Below are positions 8,299-16,651 of a stretch of DNA of 64,000 bases, piece by piece (within the stretch, counting starts at the first letter, position 1; each line of letters opens with the position of its first letter). A model generated the notes under the pieces. It had not been told where the DNA came from and ran no database searches. It saw only the letters and a program-made list of their open reading frames with translations. The stretch is from JADGGM01 sp025449955. Lineage in GTDB: Bacteria > Gemmatimonadota > Gemmatimonadetes > Gemmatimonadales > Gemmatimonadaceae. The stretch is taken from positions 62,001 to 126,000 of the forward strand of contig DATBNO010000029.1 of the NCBI GenBank assembly GCA_036554285.1, given 5' to 3'. The position numbers and the translations under genes were made by a program.

Positions 8299-10275
8299 AT
8301 GCATTGGTTAGTACAAATCGCCCAACGCGCCGCGCTGCCGCGCGCCCAGACGCTGGACATTCCCACCGACATGTCGACGCCGATGGCGTGGGCCGGTGTC
8401 GAGCAGCATTGCGGGTTGGGCGAAGACGAGCTGGCACGCGCCGTCGCCGCGGCCACCGGACTCGACGTCGCGAACCTCGCGCAAGCGCATCCGCCGGCAC
8501 GTCGTCTCGTGCCCGACCGGATCGCGCGGCGCTGGGATGTGATCGCCCTCCGCGAGACCGACAAGCACATCGTGGTGGCGACGAGCGATCCGTCCAACGT
8601 CGAAGCGGAGCAGGCCATCGCGTTCGCTTCGGGACGACGCGTGATGTTCGAGATCGCGAGCCCGGCGATGTTGCACGCGGCGCTCGCCGTGCCGGGGCAG
8701 CCGTCGCGTCCCTCGACCACGACGCCCGTCAACGCCAGCTCGCCGGTCACGGCCGGCGGCGCGCCCCTCGACGCGCCCGCCATCGCGCAGCTCGCGGATC
8801 GCCTGATCGCCGATGCGATCACGGCCGGTGCGAGCGACATACAATTCGAGCCCGCGAAAACAGGCGGCATCGCCCGCTTCCGCATCGACGGCGTCGTTAG
8901 GCCGTACGCGGAGCTCGACGCCGCCGATTTCGAGCGCCTCGTGGCGCGCGTGAAAGCGATGGGTCGCCTCGCGACCGCCGTGCGGACGCGGCCACAGGAA
9001 GGCAAGATCAAGTTGACGGCCGGTCCGGCGTCGGGCCTCGAGCTGCGCGTCGCGACGATTCCGACCCGTGAAGGCGAGCGCGCCACCGTGCGCATTCCCA
9101 CGCCGGGTGACGCGCGCTCGCTCGCCGAGCTCGACGCGATGCCCGACGTCGTGACGCGCTTGCGCGAGCTCGTGTCCGCGCGATCGGGCCTCGTGCTCGT
9201 CTGCGGCGCGCAGAGCTCGGGGCGTACCACGACCGCGTACGCGCTCGCACGCGAAATTGTCGCAACGGGAACACCGGTGACGAGCATCGAGGATCCCATC
9301 GAGACGTGCGTCCCCGGCGTGTCGCAAATGCAGGTCGACATGCGCACCGGGCTCACCGTCGCGGCCCTCACGCGCGAGGCCATGTCGGCCGACAGCGCGG
9401 CGATCCTCGTCGGCGAGCTGCGTGACCGCGAAACGGCGGACCTCGCGGTGCAAGCCGCGACCACCGGCCATCTGGTCGTCGCGGTCCTCCAGGCGTCGAG
9501 CGCCCTCGGCGCGATCGATCGGTTAGGCGAGCTGGGGCTGGGCCGCACGCGCATCGCAGCCGCGCTGCACGGCGTGGTCGCGCAGCATCTGCTGCGCCGC
9601 GTGTGCACGGCGTGCGGCGGCAAGCCGGTCGGCACCGGCTGCGCCACGTGCGGCCGCAGCGGATTCCGCGGCCGCGTGCCGGTGATCGAGATCGTCACCG
9701 CCACGCCGGCGTTACGGGAGCTGATTGCCGATGGCGCGCCGCCGTCGGTGCTGCAACGCACCATGGTCGCGAGCGGTGCGCGCTCGATGGAAGAGGCGGT
9801 CACCGCACGCATCCAGGCCGGCCACACCACGCGCGGCGAGGCCGAACGCGTGATCGGCTGCGCACCGCAATCCCACGGAGCGCCGCGGCCTAACGAGCCG
9901 CGCCGCGTCCTCGTGGCCGACGACGACGAGATCGCGCGCCACCTCGCGTGCTCCCTGCTCGCGCAACAGGGGTTCGAAGTGCACGAGGCGTGCGACGGCG
10001 CCGTCGCCATCGAGATGCTGTCCTCGGATCGTCGCTTCGCCGCGGTCGTGCTCGACCTGCACATGCCGCGCGTCGACGGACGCGCGGTGCTCGATCACAT
10101 CCGCCGCACGCCGAACCTCGCCGCGCTGCCCGTGGTCGTCCTCACGGGCTCGAGCGATTCCAGTACCGAAGTCGAAATCATCGACGCCGGCGCCGACGAC
10201 TACCTGTCGAAGCCGGCCGACCCTCCCCGCTTTCTGGCTCGCGTCCGCGCCGTATTGCGCCGCGCAGCCGCGTGA
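8299..10275 (+). CDS. Degenerate PilB/GspE-like ATPase fused to a C-terminal receiver domain
   Basis: Residues 1-130 resemble the MshEN/GspE-N domain (LPDRIARRWDVIALRE-like, ATSDPSN). Residues about 160-500 resemble the secretion-ATPase core: SDIQFEPAKTGGIARFRIDG, the position of the P-loop GAQSSGRTTT (303-312), GELRDRETADLAVQAATTGHLV, and a CxxC...CxxC zinc loop (CTACGG...CATCGRSGFRGR). Two catalytic features are altered: the Walker A Lys is Arg309, and the usual TLHTNDA His box reads VLQASSA. Residues 535-658 form a complete CheY-like receiver (ADDDE acidic pair, phospho-Asp 586 in LDLHMP, Lys in YLSKP). No pilus or type II secretion genes adjoin it. It begins an operon with Hpt, receiver and kinase genes, so I infer a regulatory rather than a motor role. 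Confidence 0.85.
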   Translation: MHWLVQIAQRAALPRAQTLDIPTDMSTPMAWAGVEQHCGLGEDELARAVAAATGLDVANLAQAHPPARRLVPDRIARRWDVIALRETDKHIVVATSDPSNVEAEQAIAFASGRRVMFEIASPAMLHAALAVPGQPSRPSTTTPVNASSPVTAGGAPLDAPAIAQLADRLIADAITAGASDIQFEPAKTGGIARFRIDGVVRPYAELDAADFERLVARVKAMGRLATAVRTRPQEGKIKLTAGPASGLELRVATIPTREGERATVRIPTPGDARSLAELDAMPDVVTRLRELVSARSGLVLVCGAQSSGRTTTAYALAREIVATGTPVTSIEDPIETCVPGVSQMQVDMRTGLTVAALTREAMSADSAAILVGELRDRETADLAVQAATTGHLVVAVLQASSALGAIDRLGELGLGRTRIAAALHGVVAQHLLRRVCTACGGKPVGTGCATCGRSGFRGRVPVIEIVTATPALRELIADGAPPSVLQRTMVASGARSMEEAVTARIQAGHTTRGEAERVIGCAPQSHGAPRPNEPRRVLVADDDEIARHLACSLLAQQGFEVHEACDGAVAIEMLSSDRRFAAVVLDLHMPRVDGRAVLDHIRRTPNLAALPVVVLTGSSDSSTEVEIIDAGADDYLSKPADPPRFLARVRAVLRRAAA

Positions 10276-10661
10276 ACATCGCCATGACCATACCGTCCGC
10301 CGACGCATCCATCGCCGAGATCGACCGCGCCCTCGAGCGCCTGCGCCGGTTCGGCGGCGACACGTTGCTGCGAGACATGATCGATCTCTTTCTCGAGCAT
10401 GCGCCGCGCCGCATCGCCGCATCGCGGCAAGCGCTCGCCGGCACCGACCTCTCGCCGCTCCGGCTGTCGGTCCACTCGCTGGTGTCGAGCTGTGCCCAGT
10501 TAGGCGCAGAGCAGATGCGGCGCTTGAGCGCCGACGCCGAGCAGGCCGCGGTCACCAATGCGCAAGCGCTGCCCGGCCTGCTCGATGCGCTCGAGCGCGA
10601 GTTCGAGACCGTCAAGCCGCTGCTCATCGCCGCGCGTCCGGGCGCCACGGCGGCGTCATGA
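10272..10661 (+). CDS. Histidine phosphotransfer (Hpt) domain protein
   Basis: A stand-alone Hpt protein of about 129 residues that would shuttle phosphate between receivers. The motif LRLSVHSLVSSCAQLGAEQM aligns with the Hpt signature H-x-L-K-G-S-x-x-x-x-G-A. The phospho-accepting His is present but the usual Lys-Gly after it is Val-Ser. The preceding helix DMIDLFLEHAPRRIAASRQAL fits the four-helix bundle. The GTG at 10272 overlaps the stop of the upstream gene (GTGA); an ATG at 10284 is an alternative. Its stop overlaps the next start. The position between a receiver fusion and a free receiver suggests a His-Asp relay. Confidence 0.8.
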   Translation: MNIAMTIPSADASIAEIDRALERLRRFGGDTLLRDMIDLFLEHAPRRIAASRQALAGTDLSPLRLSVHSLVSSCAQLGAEQMRRLSADAEQAAVTNAQALPGLLDALEREFETVKPLLIAARPGATAAS

Positions 10662-11032
10662 AGACCATCGCCGTGGTCGAAGACAACGCCGACAACCGCC
10701 TGCTCTTGCGGGCGCTGCTCGACGAGCGGTTCCACATCGTCGAGTTCGAGACCGGAGCGGAGGCAATAGCCGGACTCCCTGGCGCCGGCGCCGAGCTCGT
10801 GCTGCTCGACATCTCGCTGCCCGGCATGGATGGCGTCGAGGTTCTGTCGCGCCTCCGCGACGATGCGCGCACGTCGCCGATCCCCGTGGTGGCGCTCACC
10901 GCGCACGCCATGGCCGGCGACCGCGAGACGTATCTCCGCGCCGGATTCGATGACTACGTCACCAAGCCGATCGTCGACGAGACCGTGCTGTTCGACGCGA
11001 TCGACCGTCAGTTAGGCCGGAGCGCGGCGTGA
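10658..11032 (+). CDS. Single-domain response regulator (CheY-like receiver)
   Basis: A 124-residue free receiver. It has the acidic pair VVEDN, phospho-Asp 51 in LLDISLPGMDG, the Thr/Ala switch VVALTAHAM and the Lys of YVTKP. No output domain follows, so it must act by protein contact or pass phosphate on. The AHAMAGDRE segment resembles receivers that serve Hpt relays. Start and stop both overlap the neighbours by 4 bp, in an unbroken chain from 8299 to 13752. Confidence 0.92.
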   Translation: MKTIAVVEDNADNRLLLRALLDERFHIVEFETGAEAIAGLPGAGAELVLLDISLPGMDGVEVLSRLRDDARTSPIPVVALTAHAMAGDRETYLRAGFDDYVTKPIVDETVLFDAIDRQLGRSAA

Positions 11033-13752
11033 CGCGTCCGCGCGCGAAGCTCGCCGGTACGCTCGCCGCCTGCGCCGTCCTCCTGGGCGTCGTGGGGATC
11101 ATCGCGGTCACGCACACCCGCGAGGTCGCGACGCAGGAGCGGTGGATCTCGCACTCGTACCGGGTCAAGTCCATGGTCAACGCGTTGAGCGCACAGCTCG
11201 GCGTGTTGGAAATGGATCACGCGCGCGCGGCCTTCACGGCGCAGGACGTGACGCCCGAGCGCAATGCGCCCTCGGTCGTCAAGATCGGCAACATTCTCCG
11301 CACACTGCGCGAGGTCACGTCCGACAATCCCTCGCAGCAGGTACGCATCATCAAGTTAGGCCGGCTCATTCGCGCGCGGCACGCCCAACTGGACACCGTG
11401 ATCCGGGCGGCGCGTGCCCGCGGGATCGCCACGCATGGGCTCGCCGGCGCCGATACGACGCTGCTCGATTCGATCAACGTCCTGACCACGGCCATGCGCG
11501 CCGAAGAAGACTCGTTGCTCGTCGGGCGCGTCGCAAACAGCCGCAAGTCGGTCAACGCCGCGCTCGTCGTGCTCGTCCTGCTCACCGTGACCGGATGCGT
11601 CGCCGTCGGCACGGCGGCCACCGGTCTCTTGCGCGAGAACCGCCGCCATCGCGCCGCGGTCGTCGCGCTCGCCGAGAGCGACGATCGCTATCGCTCGCTC
11701 GTGGCCGACGTGCAGGACGTCATTTTCCAAACGGACGCCGACGGCCGCTGGGTGCTCCTCAATCCATCGTGGACGCGCATCACCGGCTTCGCCGTGGCCG
11801 ACTGCATCGGACGGCCCGCCATCGAGCAGGTGCATCCGGCCGACGCGGAGAAGCTGCTCCGCAGCCTGGGCGATCTCTCGAGCCGCGCCGAGCGGAACAT
11901 CGCGCAACCGCTGCGCCTGTTGGCGCACGACGGAACCGTGCGCTGGGTGCAGATGCACGCGCGCGCGCACCACGACGAAAACGGCCGCTTGTTCAGCATG
12001 GGCGGCACGCTCAGCGACATCACGGCGCGGATGCAGGTGGAGGAGCGCCAGCGTCGCGACGACGAGCGCATGCGGCAGGTCATGGAGGACATGCCGGTTG
12101 CCGTCGCGATGTTCGATCGCGACTTGCGCTATCTCTTCGCGAGCCACCAGTGGCGCGTCCGGTACGGGCTGCAGAAAACAGAGATCGAAGGGCGCTGCCA
12201 CTATGACCTCGTGCCCGACGTCGGCGCCGACGCCCGTGCCGTGCACCGCCGCGCGTTAGGCGGAACGATCGTGCGCCGCGAGGAAGAGCGCGTGATCCGG
12301 TCCGATGGCACCGAAGACTGGTTCCGATGGGAAGTCCGTCCGTGGCTCGAGCAAGACGGCACCGTGGGCGGCATCATCGTCACCACCGAGCGCATCACCG
12401 AACGCAAGCGCGTCGAACAAGAGCGCATGGCGCGTCTCGAGGAGCAGTCGACGCGCGCCCTGCTCGAGGCCAACGAACAACGATATCGCACCGTGGCCGA
12501 GGCGCTTCCGCAAATCGTGTTCACCGCGCGCCCGGACGGATGCACCGACTACTTCAATCAGAACTGGTACGCCTACACGGGACTCACGCAGAAGCAGAGT
12601 CTCGGTTGGGCATGGCACGCCGCCGTCCATCCCGATGACGTCGCCCGCGTGACCGAACGCTGGACCAAGAGCTGCAACGACGGCGGCGACTTCGAGGTCG
12701 AATATCGCTTCCGCCGCGCGAGCGACGACGTGTACCGATGGCACTTGGGACGCGCCGTCGCCGTGCGCGATGACGATAGCCGCATCGTCAAGTGGATCGG
12801 TACCTGCACCGACATCGACGACCGCAAACGCGCCGAGAATGCGCTGCGCCAAGTGCGCGAGCAGCTCGAGGTGTTGGTCGCGGTCCGCACGAACGAGCTC
12901 TCGCGCGCCGTCACCGATTTGCAATCGGAAATCGCCGAACGCGCGCGCATCGAGGATGCGCTGCGCGTCGCCAAGGATTCGGCCGAAGCCGCGAACCGCG
13001 CCAAGAGCGACTTCCTCGCACGCATGAGCCACGAGCTCCGCACGCCGCTCAATTCGGTGATCGGCTTCTCGAACGTGCTGCTCAAGTCGAAGCGCGCCAA
13101 CCTCGCCAACCAGGATCGCGAATACGTCGAGCGCATCGCGTCTAACGGAACGCACCTGCTCGGCCTCATCAACGACTTGCTCGACCTGTCCAAGATCGAA
13201 GCCGGTCGCGGTACGCTCTCGCTCTCGCCGGTCGACCTGGGGCCCCTGGTGGCGAGCACGCTCGCGCAATTCGACAACCAGACGCACGGGCGCGACGTGG
13301 AGCTCATCGCCCACGTCCCCTCAGGGCTGCTGCCGATCGAGACCGATGCCCAACGAATACGCCAGGTGCTCATCAATCTCGTTGGCAACGCGCTCAAGTT
13401 CACCGCGCACGGCAGCGTGAGCGTGCACGTCCGCGCCGACGCCGCGACGGGACGCCCCACGCGCATCGACGTGATCGACACCGGGATCGGCATCCCGGCC
13501 GACCGCCAACAGAAAATCTTCGAGGCGTTCGAGCAGGCGGACGTCGGTACGGCCCGCCGCTATGGCGGAACGGGCCTCGGTCTCGCGATTTCGCGCGCGC
13601 TCTGTCAGTTGATGGGCTACTCGCTCGACTTACGCAGCGAGCCGGGCGCGGGATCCACCTTCAGCATCGTGATCGTGAAACCCCTCTGCGCGAAAACGCC
13701 GCAAGCCTCACTACCGGCGCTGACCGCATCGGCCGACGCAGTGCTCGTGTAG
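11029..13752 (+). CDS. Membrane sensor histidine kinase (CHASE3 - three PAS - HisKA - HATPase)
   Basis: A 907-residue sensor kinase. A first TM segment (LAGTLAACAVLLGVVGIIAV) and a second near residues 180-200 (ALVVLVLLTVTGCVAVGTAA) bracket an extracytoplasmic helical CHASE3-like domain. Three PAS/PAC units follow (RYRSLVADVQDVIFQTD..., RMRQVMEDMPVAVAMFD..., RYRTVAEALPQIVFTA...). Then come a coiled coil, the H-box FLARMSHELRTPLNSVIGF, the N-box LINLVGNALKF, and the G-boxes DTGIGIP and GGTGLGLAIS. There is no C-terminal receiver; those are encoded as separate upstream genes. The GTG start overlaps the previous stop. It is the only kinase in the operon and so the likely phosphate donor to the receivers and Hpt. 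Signal unknown. Confidence 0.92.
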   Translation: MTRPRAKLAGTLAACAVLLGVVGIIAVTHTREVATQERWISHSYRVKSMVNALSAQLGVLEMDHARAAFTAQDVTPERNAPSVVKIGNILRTLREVTSDNPSQQVRIIKLGRLIRARHAQLDTVIRAARARGIATHGLAGADTTLLDSINVLTTAMRAEEDSLLVGRVANSRKSVNAALVVLVLLTVTGCVAVGTAATGLLRENRRHRAAVVALAESDDRYRSLVADVQDVIFQTDADGRWVLLNPSWTRITGFAVADCIGRPAIEQVHPADAEKLLRSLGDLSSRAERNIAQPLRLLAHDGTVRWVQMHARAHHDENGRLFSMGGTLSDITARMQVEERQRRDDERMRQVMEDMPVAVAMFDRDLRYLFASHQWRVRYGLQKTEIEGRCHYDLVPDVGADARAVHRRALGGTIVRREEERVIRSDGTEDWFRWEVRPWLEQDGTVGGIIVTTERITERKRVEQERMARLEEQSTRALLEANEQRYRTVAEALPQIVFTARPDGCTDYFNQNWYAYTGLTQKQSLGWAWHAAVHPDDVARVTERWTKSCNDGGDFEVEYRFRRASDDVYRWHLGRAVAVRDDDSRIVKWIGTCTDIDDRKRAENALRQVREQLEVLVAVRTNELSRAVTDLQSEIAERARIEDALRVAKDSAEAANRAKSDFLARMSHELRTPLNSVIGFSNVLLKSKRANLANQDREYVERIASNGTHLLGLINDLLDLSKIEAGRGTLSLSPVDLGPLVASTLAQFDNQTHGRDVELIAHVPSGLLPIETDAQRIRQVLINLVGNALKFTAHGSVSVHVRADAATGRPTRIDVIDTGIGIPADRQQKIFEAFEQADVGTARRYGGTGLGLAISRALCQLMGYSLDLRSEPGAGSTFSIVIVKPLCAKTPQASLPALTASADAVLV

Positions 13753-13782
13753 GGCATTTCGGGACTTGCGCGAATCGAAAAA

Positions 13783-13804
13783 TGGCGCGTCTTGCAACGC
13801 GCCA
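13783..13804 (-). terminator. Hairpin with T-run on the minus strand
   Basis: An 8-bp perfect stem TGGCGCGT/ACGCGCCA with a six-base loop. On the minus strand it is followed by TTTTTCGATTC, the pattern of an intrinsic terminator. On the plus strand, where the kinase operon ends at 13752, no T-run follows. The orientation does not suit the plus-strand operon, so it may stop leftward read-through from the sigma-factor side. Confidence 0.45.
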
Positions 13805-13846
13805 CTGGCGCGGATAGACTAGACACCCCGCTCGCCATCGCCCGCC

Positions 13847-14491
13847 ATGTCCCGACCCGTCACCCATATGCCGCACTCATTCGTGTTTCTCGGTGAGCGG
13901 CTATGGCTCGACTTCGTCAACACAGACGATCTCCATCGCGGCGTTCGCACCGACGCCCTGCGTGACTTTGACGCGCTCTTAGGCTGGCTCGAAGCGGCGT
14001 CAGTGCTCGATGCGGAGCGAGCGTCCGGAATTCGGCGGCGCGCTCAACAACAGCCCGCGGGTGCAACCGCCGCGTTGGCCGACGCGCGTCGCGTGCGCGC
14101 CGTGTTGCGCGCGCTCGCGGAGCGCGGCATCACCGCGAACGACGTGCGCCAGAACGCGGTCCGCGAAATCAATCGCGTGCTCGGCCGCAGCGCCGGCATT
14201 CGGCGCCTGGAGGGCCGCCCCGATGGCGAGTTTGTGCGCAGCTTCGTTCCGGTAGGCGATGCGTTCGCGGGGCTGATGATTCCTGTGGTCGAATCGGCAG
14301 CCGACGCGCTCGTGTTGGGCGAGCTCCTGCGTGTGCGGCGCTGCGCCGATCAACGCTGTCCCCGTGTATTCTTCGACGGAACCAAAAATGGGCGGCGCCG
14401 CTGGTGCGACATGACATCGTGCGGCAATCGCGCGAAAGCGGCGCGACATCGCCGAAAGCTGACCGAGGATCGCCTCGTCGTCAGCCGCTGA
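13847..14491 (+). CDS. CGNR zinc-finger protein (ABATE domain, DUF1470)
   Basis: Family proteins have an N-terminal ABATE domain and a C-terminal CGNR zinc finger and are thought to be transcription regulators. Seen here are FLGERLWLDFVNT (the ABATE start, usually LxLDFxNT), a helical middle, and the zinc finger RRCADQRCPRVFFD...RRRWCDMTSCGNRAKAARHR with four cysteines and the diagnostic CGNR. 214 residues. An ATG at 13868 could be the real start; no clear ribosome site distinguishes the two. Target unknown. Confidence 0.88.
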   Translation: MSRPVTHMPHSFVFLGERLWLDFVNTDDLHRGVRTDALRDFDALLGWLEAASVLDAERASGIRRRAQQQPAGATAALADARRVRAVLRALAERGITANDVRQNAVREINRVLGRSAGIRRLEGRPDGEFVRSFVPVGDAFAGLMIPVVESAADALVLGELLRVRRCADQRCPRVFFDGTKNGRRRWCDMTSCGNRAKAARHRRKLTEDRLVVSR

Positions 14492-14499
14492 AACGACAA

Positions 14500-14535
14500 A
14501 GAGCCGGCGCCGCGATATCCCGCGACACCGGCTCT
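14500..14535 (-). terminator. Terminator between convergent CGNR and sigma-factor genes
   Basis: AGAGCCGG pairs with CCGGCTCT, and an inner CGCG pair shortens the loop. On the minus strand a T-rich tract (TTTGTCGTTTC) follows, fitting a terminator for the TetR/sigma operon that ends at 14551. On the plus strand only CTCGTTTC follows, so bidirectional use is possible but weaker. Confidence 0.6.
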
Positions 14536-14550
14536 CTCGTTTCGCACGCC

Positions 14551-15225
14551 TTACACGCCGACCGTTTGCGGCCCGCGACCTTTGATGTAGCCCATCTCGG
14601 TTGCGTAGTCGACGAGCTTCTTCTGCAGAATGTGCCGTCCACGGAAGAGCCGCGACTTGACCGTGCCTTCGGGTACACCGAGAATCTCCGCGATCTCGGC
14701 GTAGCGCAAACCGTGCATATCACTGAGCACGACCGCCGTGCGATACTCCTCGGGCAACGCATCGATCGCACGTGTGACCTCGTCGTCAACGAACGAATCG
14801 TAGAACTGGCCCTCAGGATCTGCTTCACCCACGACTTCGTTGCCGGACCAACCGTCGATCTCTTCCGGTAGCGGCAGTTCACGCGCAGTGACGCGCCGCC
14901 GACGACTCACGAACACGTGATACAGGATCGTGAACAGCCACGCCCGCGCGTTCGTGCCGAGGCGATACTGCTCCCACCGTTCGAGAGCGCGCAGCACCGT
15001 TTCGGAGACCAGGTCTTCGGCCTCATCGCGTGCATGCGACAACTTGAGCGCGAAGCTGAACAAAGCGTCGAGCTGCGACAGCACTTCCGCCTCGAACATC
15101 GCGCGCCGCTCACGCGTGTCGGCCGGCACGTTTTCCAGTTCGACCACCGGTGCCGGAGCCTCGGTCGGCCGTGTGCGCAGAGGCGACAACTCCTCGCGCT
15201 GGTGATTCGATTCTCTTGTCATCAT
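14551..15225 (-). CDS. ECF-type RNA polymerase sigma factor (RpoE/SigR-like)
   Basis: Directs RNA polymerase to an alternative promoter class. Region 2 is SFALKLSHARDEAEDLVSETVLRAL followed by NARAWLFTILYHVFVSRRRR. Region 4 is AIDALPEEYRTAVVLSDMHGLRYAEIAEILG and the recognition helix GVPEGTVKSRLFRGRHIL. 224 residues, with about 35 non-conserved N-terminal residues. The ATG overlaps the stop of the upstream TetR gene by 4 bp, so the two are one operon and the TetR repressor probably also sets this sigma factor's level. No anti-sigma gene adjoins it. Confidence 0.92.
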   Translation of the reverse strand: MMTRESNHQREELSPLRTRPTEAPAPVVELENVPADTRERRAMFEAEVLSQLDALFSFALKLSHARDEAEDLVSETVLRALERWEQYRLGTNARAWLFTILYHVFVSRRRRVTARELPLPEEIDGWSGNEVVGEADPEGQFYDSFVDDEVTRAIDALPEEYRTAVVLSDMHGLRYAEIAEILGVPEGTVKSRLFRGRHILQKKLVDYATEMGYIKGRGPQTVGV

Positions 15226-15890
15226 CGGCCACTCTCCTTCCCAACCGACCGCTCCGTGCCCGCCACCATTTCTCGAATGGCGAGCGGTGCCTCGCGCCGC
15301 TCGTCGACACGAACATGGGACATCACGAAACGCCTGAGACCTGTCGCCACGTGTTCGAGGACCGCGACGTCGCGCTTCACGCGCGACATGAACAGTGCTC
15401 CTTCCAACGAGGCGACGATGAACCTCGCTAACCCTTCGGTATCGACATCATCTACCATCTGCGGTCGTGCTTCCCAGAACAGCGCCTGCAACTGACCCGT
15501 CCATCGTTCGAACAGCGCATCCACGTGCTTTCGGAAGCCTTCGTGCTGTTCTGCCATTTCAGTTGCCAGTGCGCCGCATGGGCTCACACCCTCGCAGCAG
15601 CCGCGCTCGGCGTGGCTCTCCACGATCCAATCGATGAATTCGTCTAACCGAGCCAGCGGCGGCAGCATCGGATCCCGCAGCACCGCGAGACCGCTCTCGG
15701 CGAACACGTCGAACTGGTGGAGCAACACCGCGTAGCCAAGCTCTTCTTTCGACTTGAAATAGTGATAGAAGTGCCCCTTGCCGCAGAGTCCAGCTTCGTG
15801 AATCACGTCCTCGATGGACGTTTGCTGAAAACCCTGGCGACCCATCACGGCTGTCGCGGCTTCCACGATTTGCACTCGGCGATCCTTCAT
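15222..15890 (-). CDS. TetR/AcrR-family transcriptional repressor
   Basis: The N-terminal helix-turn-helix is typical: RRVQIVEAATAVMGRQGFQQTSIEDVIHEAG then GKGHFYHYFKSKEEL. The C-terminal ligand domain includes a Cys-containing GCCEGVSPCGALATE segment at the position where relatives have a GCLxxN motif. 222 residues. Upstream sits a perfect 18-bp palindrome (15903-15920), and a second palindrome with the same half-sites lies in front of the divergent GNAT gene. I infer that the protein represses itself, the ECF sigma gene and possibly the GNAT gene. Ligand unknown. Confidence 0.92.
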   Translation of the reverse strand: MKDRRVQIVEAATAVMGRQGFQQTSIEDVIHEAGLCGKGHFYHYFKSKEELGYAVLLHQFDVFAESGLAVLRDPMLPPLARLDEFIDWIVESHAERGCCEGVSPCGALATEMAEQHEGFRKHVDALFERWTGQLQALFWEARPQMVDDVDTEGLARFIVASLEGALFMSRVKRDVAVLEHVATGLRRFVMSHVRVDERREAPLAIREMVAGTERSVGKESGR

Positions 15891-15902
15891 GGAAGCTGAT
15901 AA

Positions 15903-15920
15903 TAAGACCGATCGGTCTTA
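15903..15920. promoter_or_regulatory. TetR operator 1 (18-bp perfect palindrome)
   Basis: TAAGACCGATCGGTCTTA lies 13 bp before the TetR start codon, in its 5' leader. Its core is GACCG-AT-CGGTC, a common TetR-family operator form. Binding here would block transcription into tetR and the sigma gene. Confidence 0.82.
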
Positions 15921-15958
15921 TACGCAATGCCTGCGCATTCTCTGTTACAAGTCCCTTG

Positions 15959-15987
15959 TTTACATTGCGTTACATTATAGTTGTCAA
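15959..15987 (-). promoter_or_regulatory. Probable promoter of the tetR-sigma operon
   Basis: On the minus strand TTGACA (15987-15982) is followed, after 17 bases, by TGTAAA (15964-15959). The surrounding stretch is unusually AT-rich for this genome. Transcription would start near 15952 and run through operator 1 into the TetR gene. Confidence 0.5.
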
Positions 15988-16026
15988 ATCCACAACACGC
16001 CTTTGACAGTTTTCTGACGACATGAT

Positions 16027-16044
16027 GTGGACCGGCCGGTCCAC
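16027..16044. promoter_or_regulatory. TetR operator 2 (18-bp perfect palindrome) before the GNAT gene
   Basis: GTGGACCGGCCGGTCCAC has the core GACCG-GC-CGGTC, the same half-sites and spacing as operator 1, with centres 124 bp apart. A TTGACA at 16003-16008 lies 18 bp upstream on the plus strand, so the palindrome would cover the -10/start region of a rightward promoter for the GNAT gene at 16118. Confidence 0.75.
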
Positions 16045-16117
16045 CACCTATCAGGTATAGCGGAATCCGTTATCTTTTCGAATCGCGCCCTTTCCAACGA
16101 CCAGCCGACGCGAGATC

Positions 16118-16642
16118 ATGCCCCCAGTCAACGTCACGCGCACGTACCTGGAGCTCACCGAACCGGGCCTGCTCCGTGGAGCAGAACTCGATCCGCAACT
16201 TCGAGTTGGGCGCGTGGAATCGTGTCCGCCTTCGTTCTTCCGGTACCTCTACTCGGAAGTTGGGCGCAACCACCACTGGCGAGATCGCCTCGGCTGGAGC
16301 GACGCGGAGATCGTGGCGTACCTCGCGACACCCGGCGTGTCGCTCTGGGTCGCATGGCTCGAGGGCGCGCCCGCCGGGTACTTCGAGCTCCGGCGAGTGG
16401 AGTCGGGGGACACCGAGATCGTGTATTTCGGACTGATGCCCGAGCGCACCGGGCAGGGATGGGGCAAGCAGCTGCTCACGCTCGCGGTGCGGCAGGCGTG
16501 GTCGGACGGTGCGCGGCGCGTGTGGCTCCACACCTGCACGCTCGACAGCCCGCACGCGGTGCCTAACTATCGCGCCCGCGGGTTCGTCCCGTTCCGTGAA
16601 GAGCGCTACGTCGCCGACATCGACGCACCGGCCCAGGCCTAA
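16118..16642 (+). CDS. GNAT-family N-acetyltransferase
   Basis: Transfers an acetyl group from acetyl-CoA to an unknown amine. Visible are the central strand with EIVYFGLMPERTGQGWGKQLL (acetyl-CoA loop, here RTGQGWG in place of Q/RxxGxG/A) and the C-terminal VWLHTCTLDSPHAVPNYRARGFVPFREERY typical of the fold. 174 residues. The stop TAA lies inside GCCTAACG. It is divergent from tetR with operator 2 in its promoter region, so it is probably controlled by that repressor; the substrate may be related to the TetR ligand (inference). Confidence 0.85.
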   Translation: MPPVNVTRTYLELTEPGLLRGAELDPQLRVGRVESCPPSFFRYLYSEVGRNHHWRDRLGWSDAEIVAYLATPGVSLWVAWLEGAPAGYFELRRVESGDTEIVYFGLMPERTGQGWGKQLLTLAVRQAWSDGARRVWLHTCTLDSPHAVPNYRARGFVPFREERYVADIDAPAQA

Positions 16643-16651
16643 CGCCGTCCA

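Noticed and set aside
8160..10064. Long minus-strand open frame (634 codons) opposite the ATPase-receiver gene
   Set aside because: Arg/Ser/Ala-rich with no motif. Such antisense frames are common in GC-rich DNA, and the plus-strand gene has clear domains throughout.
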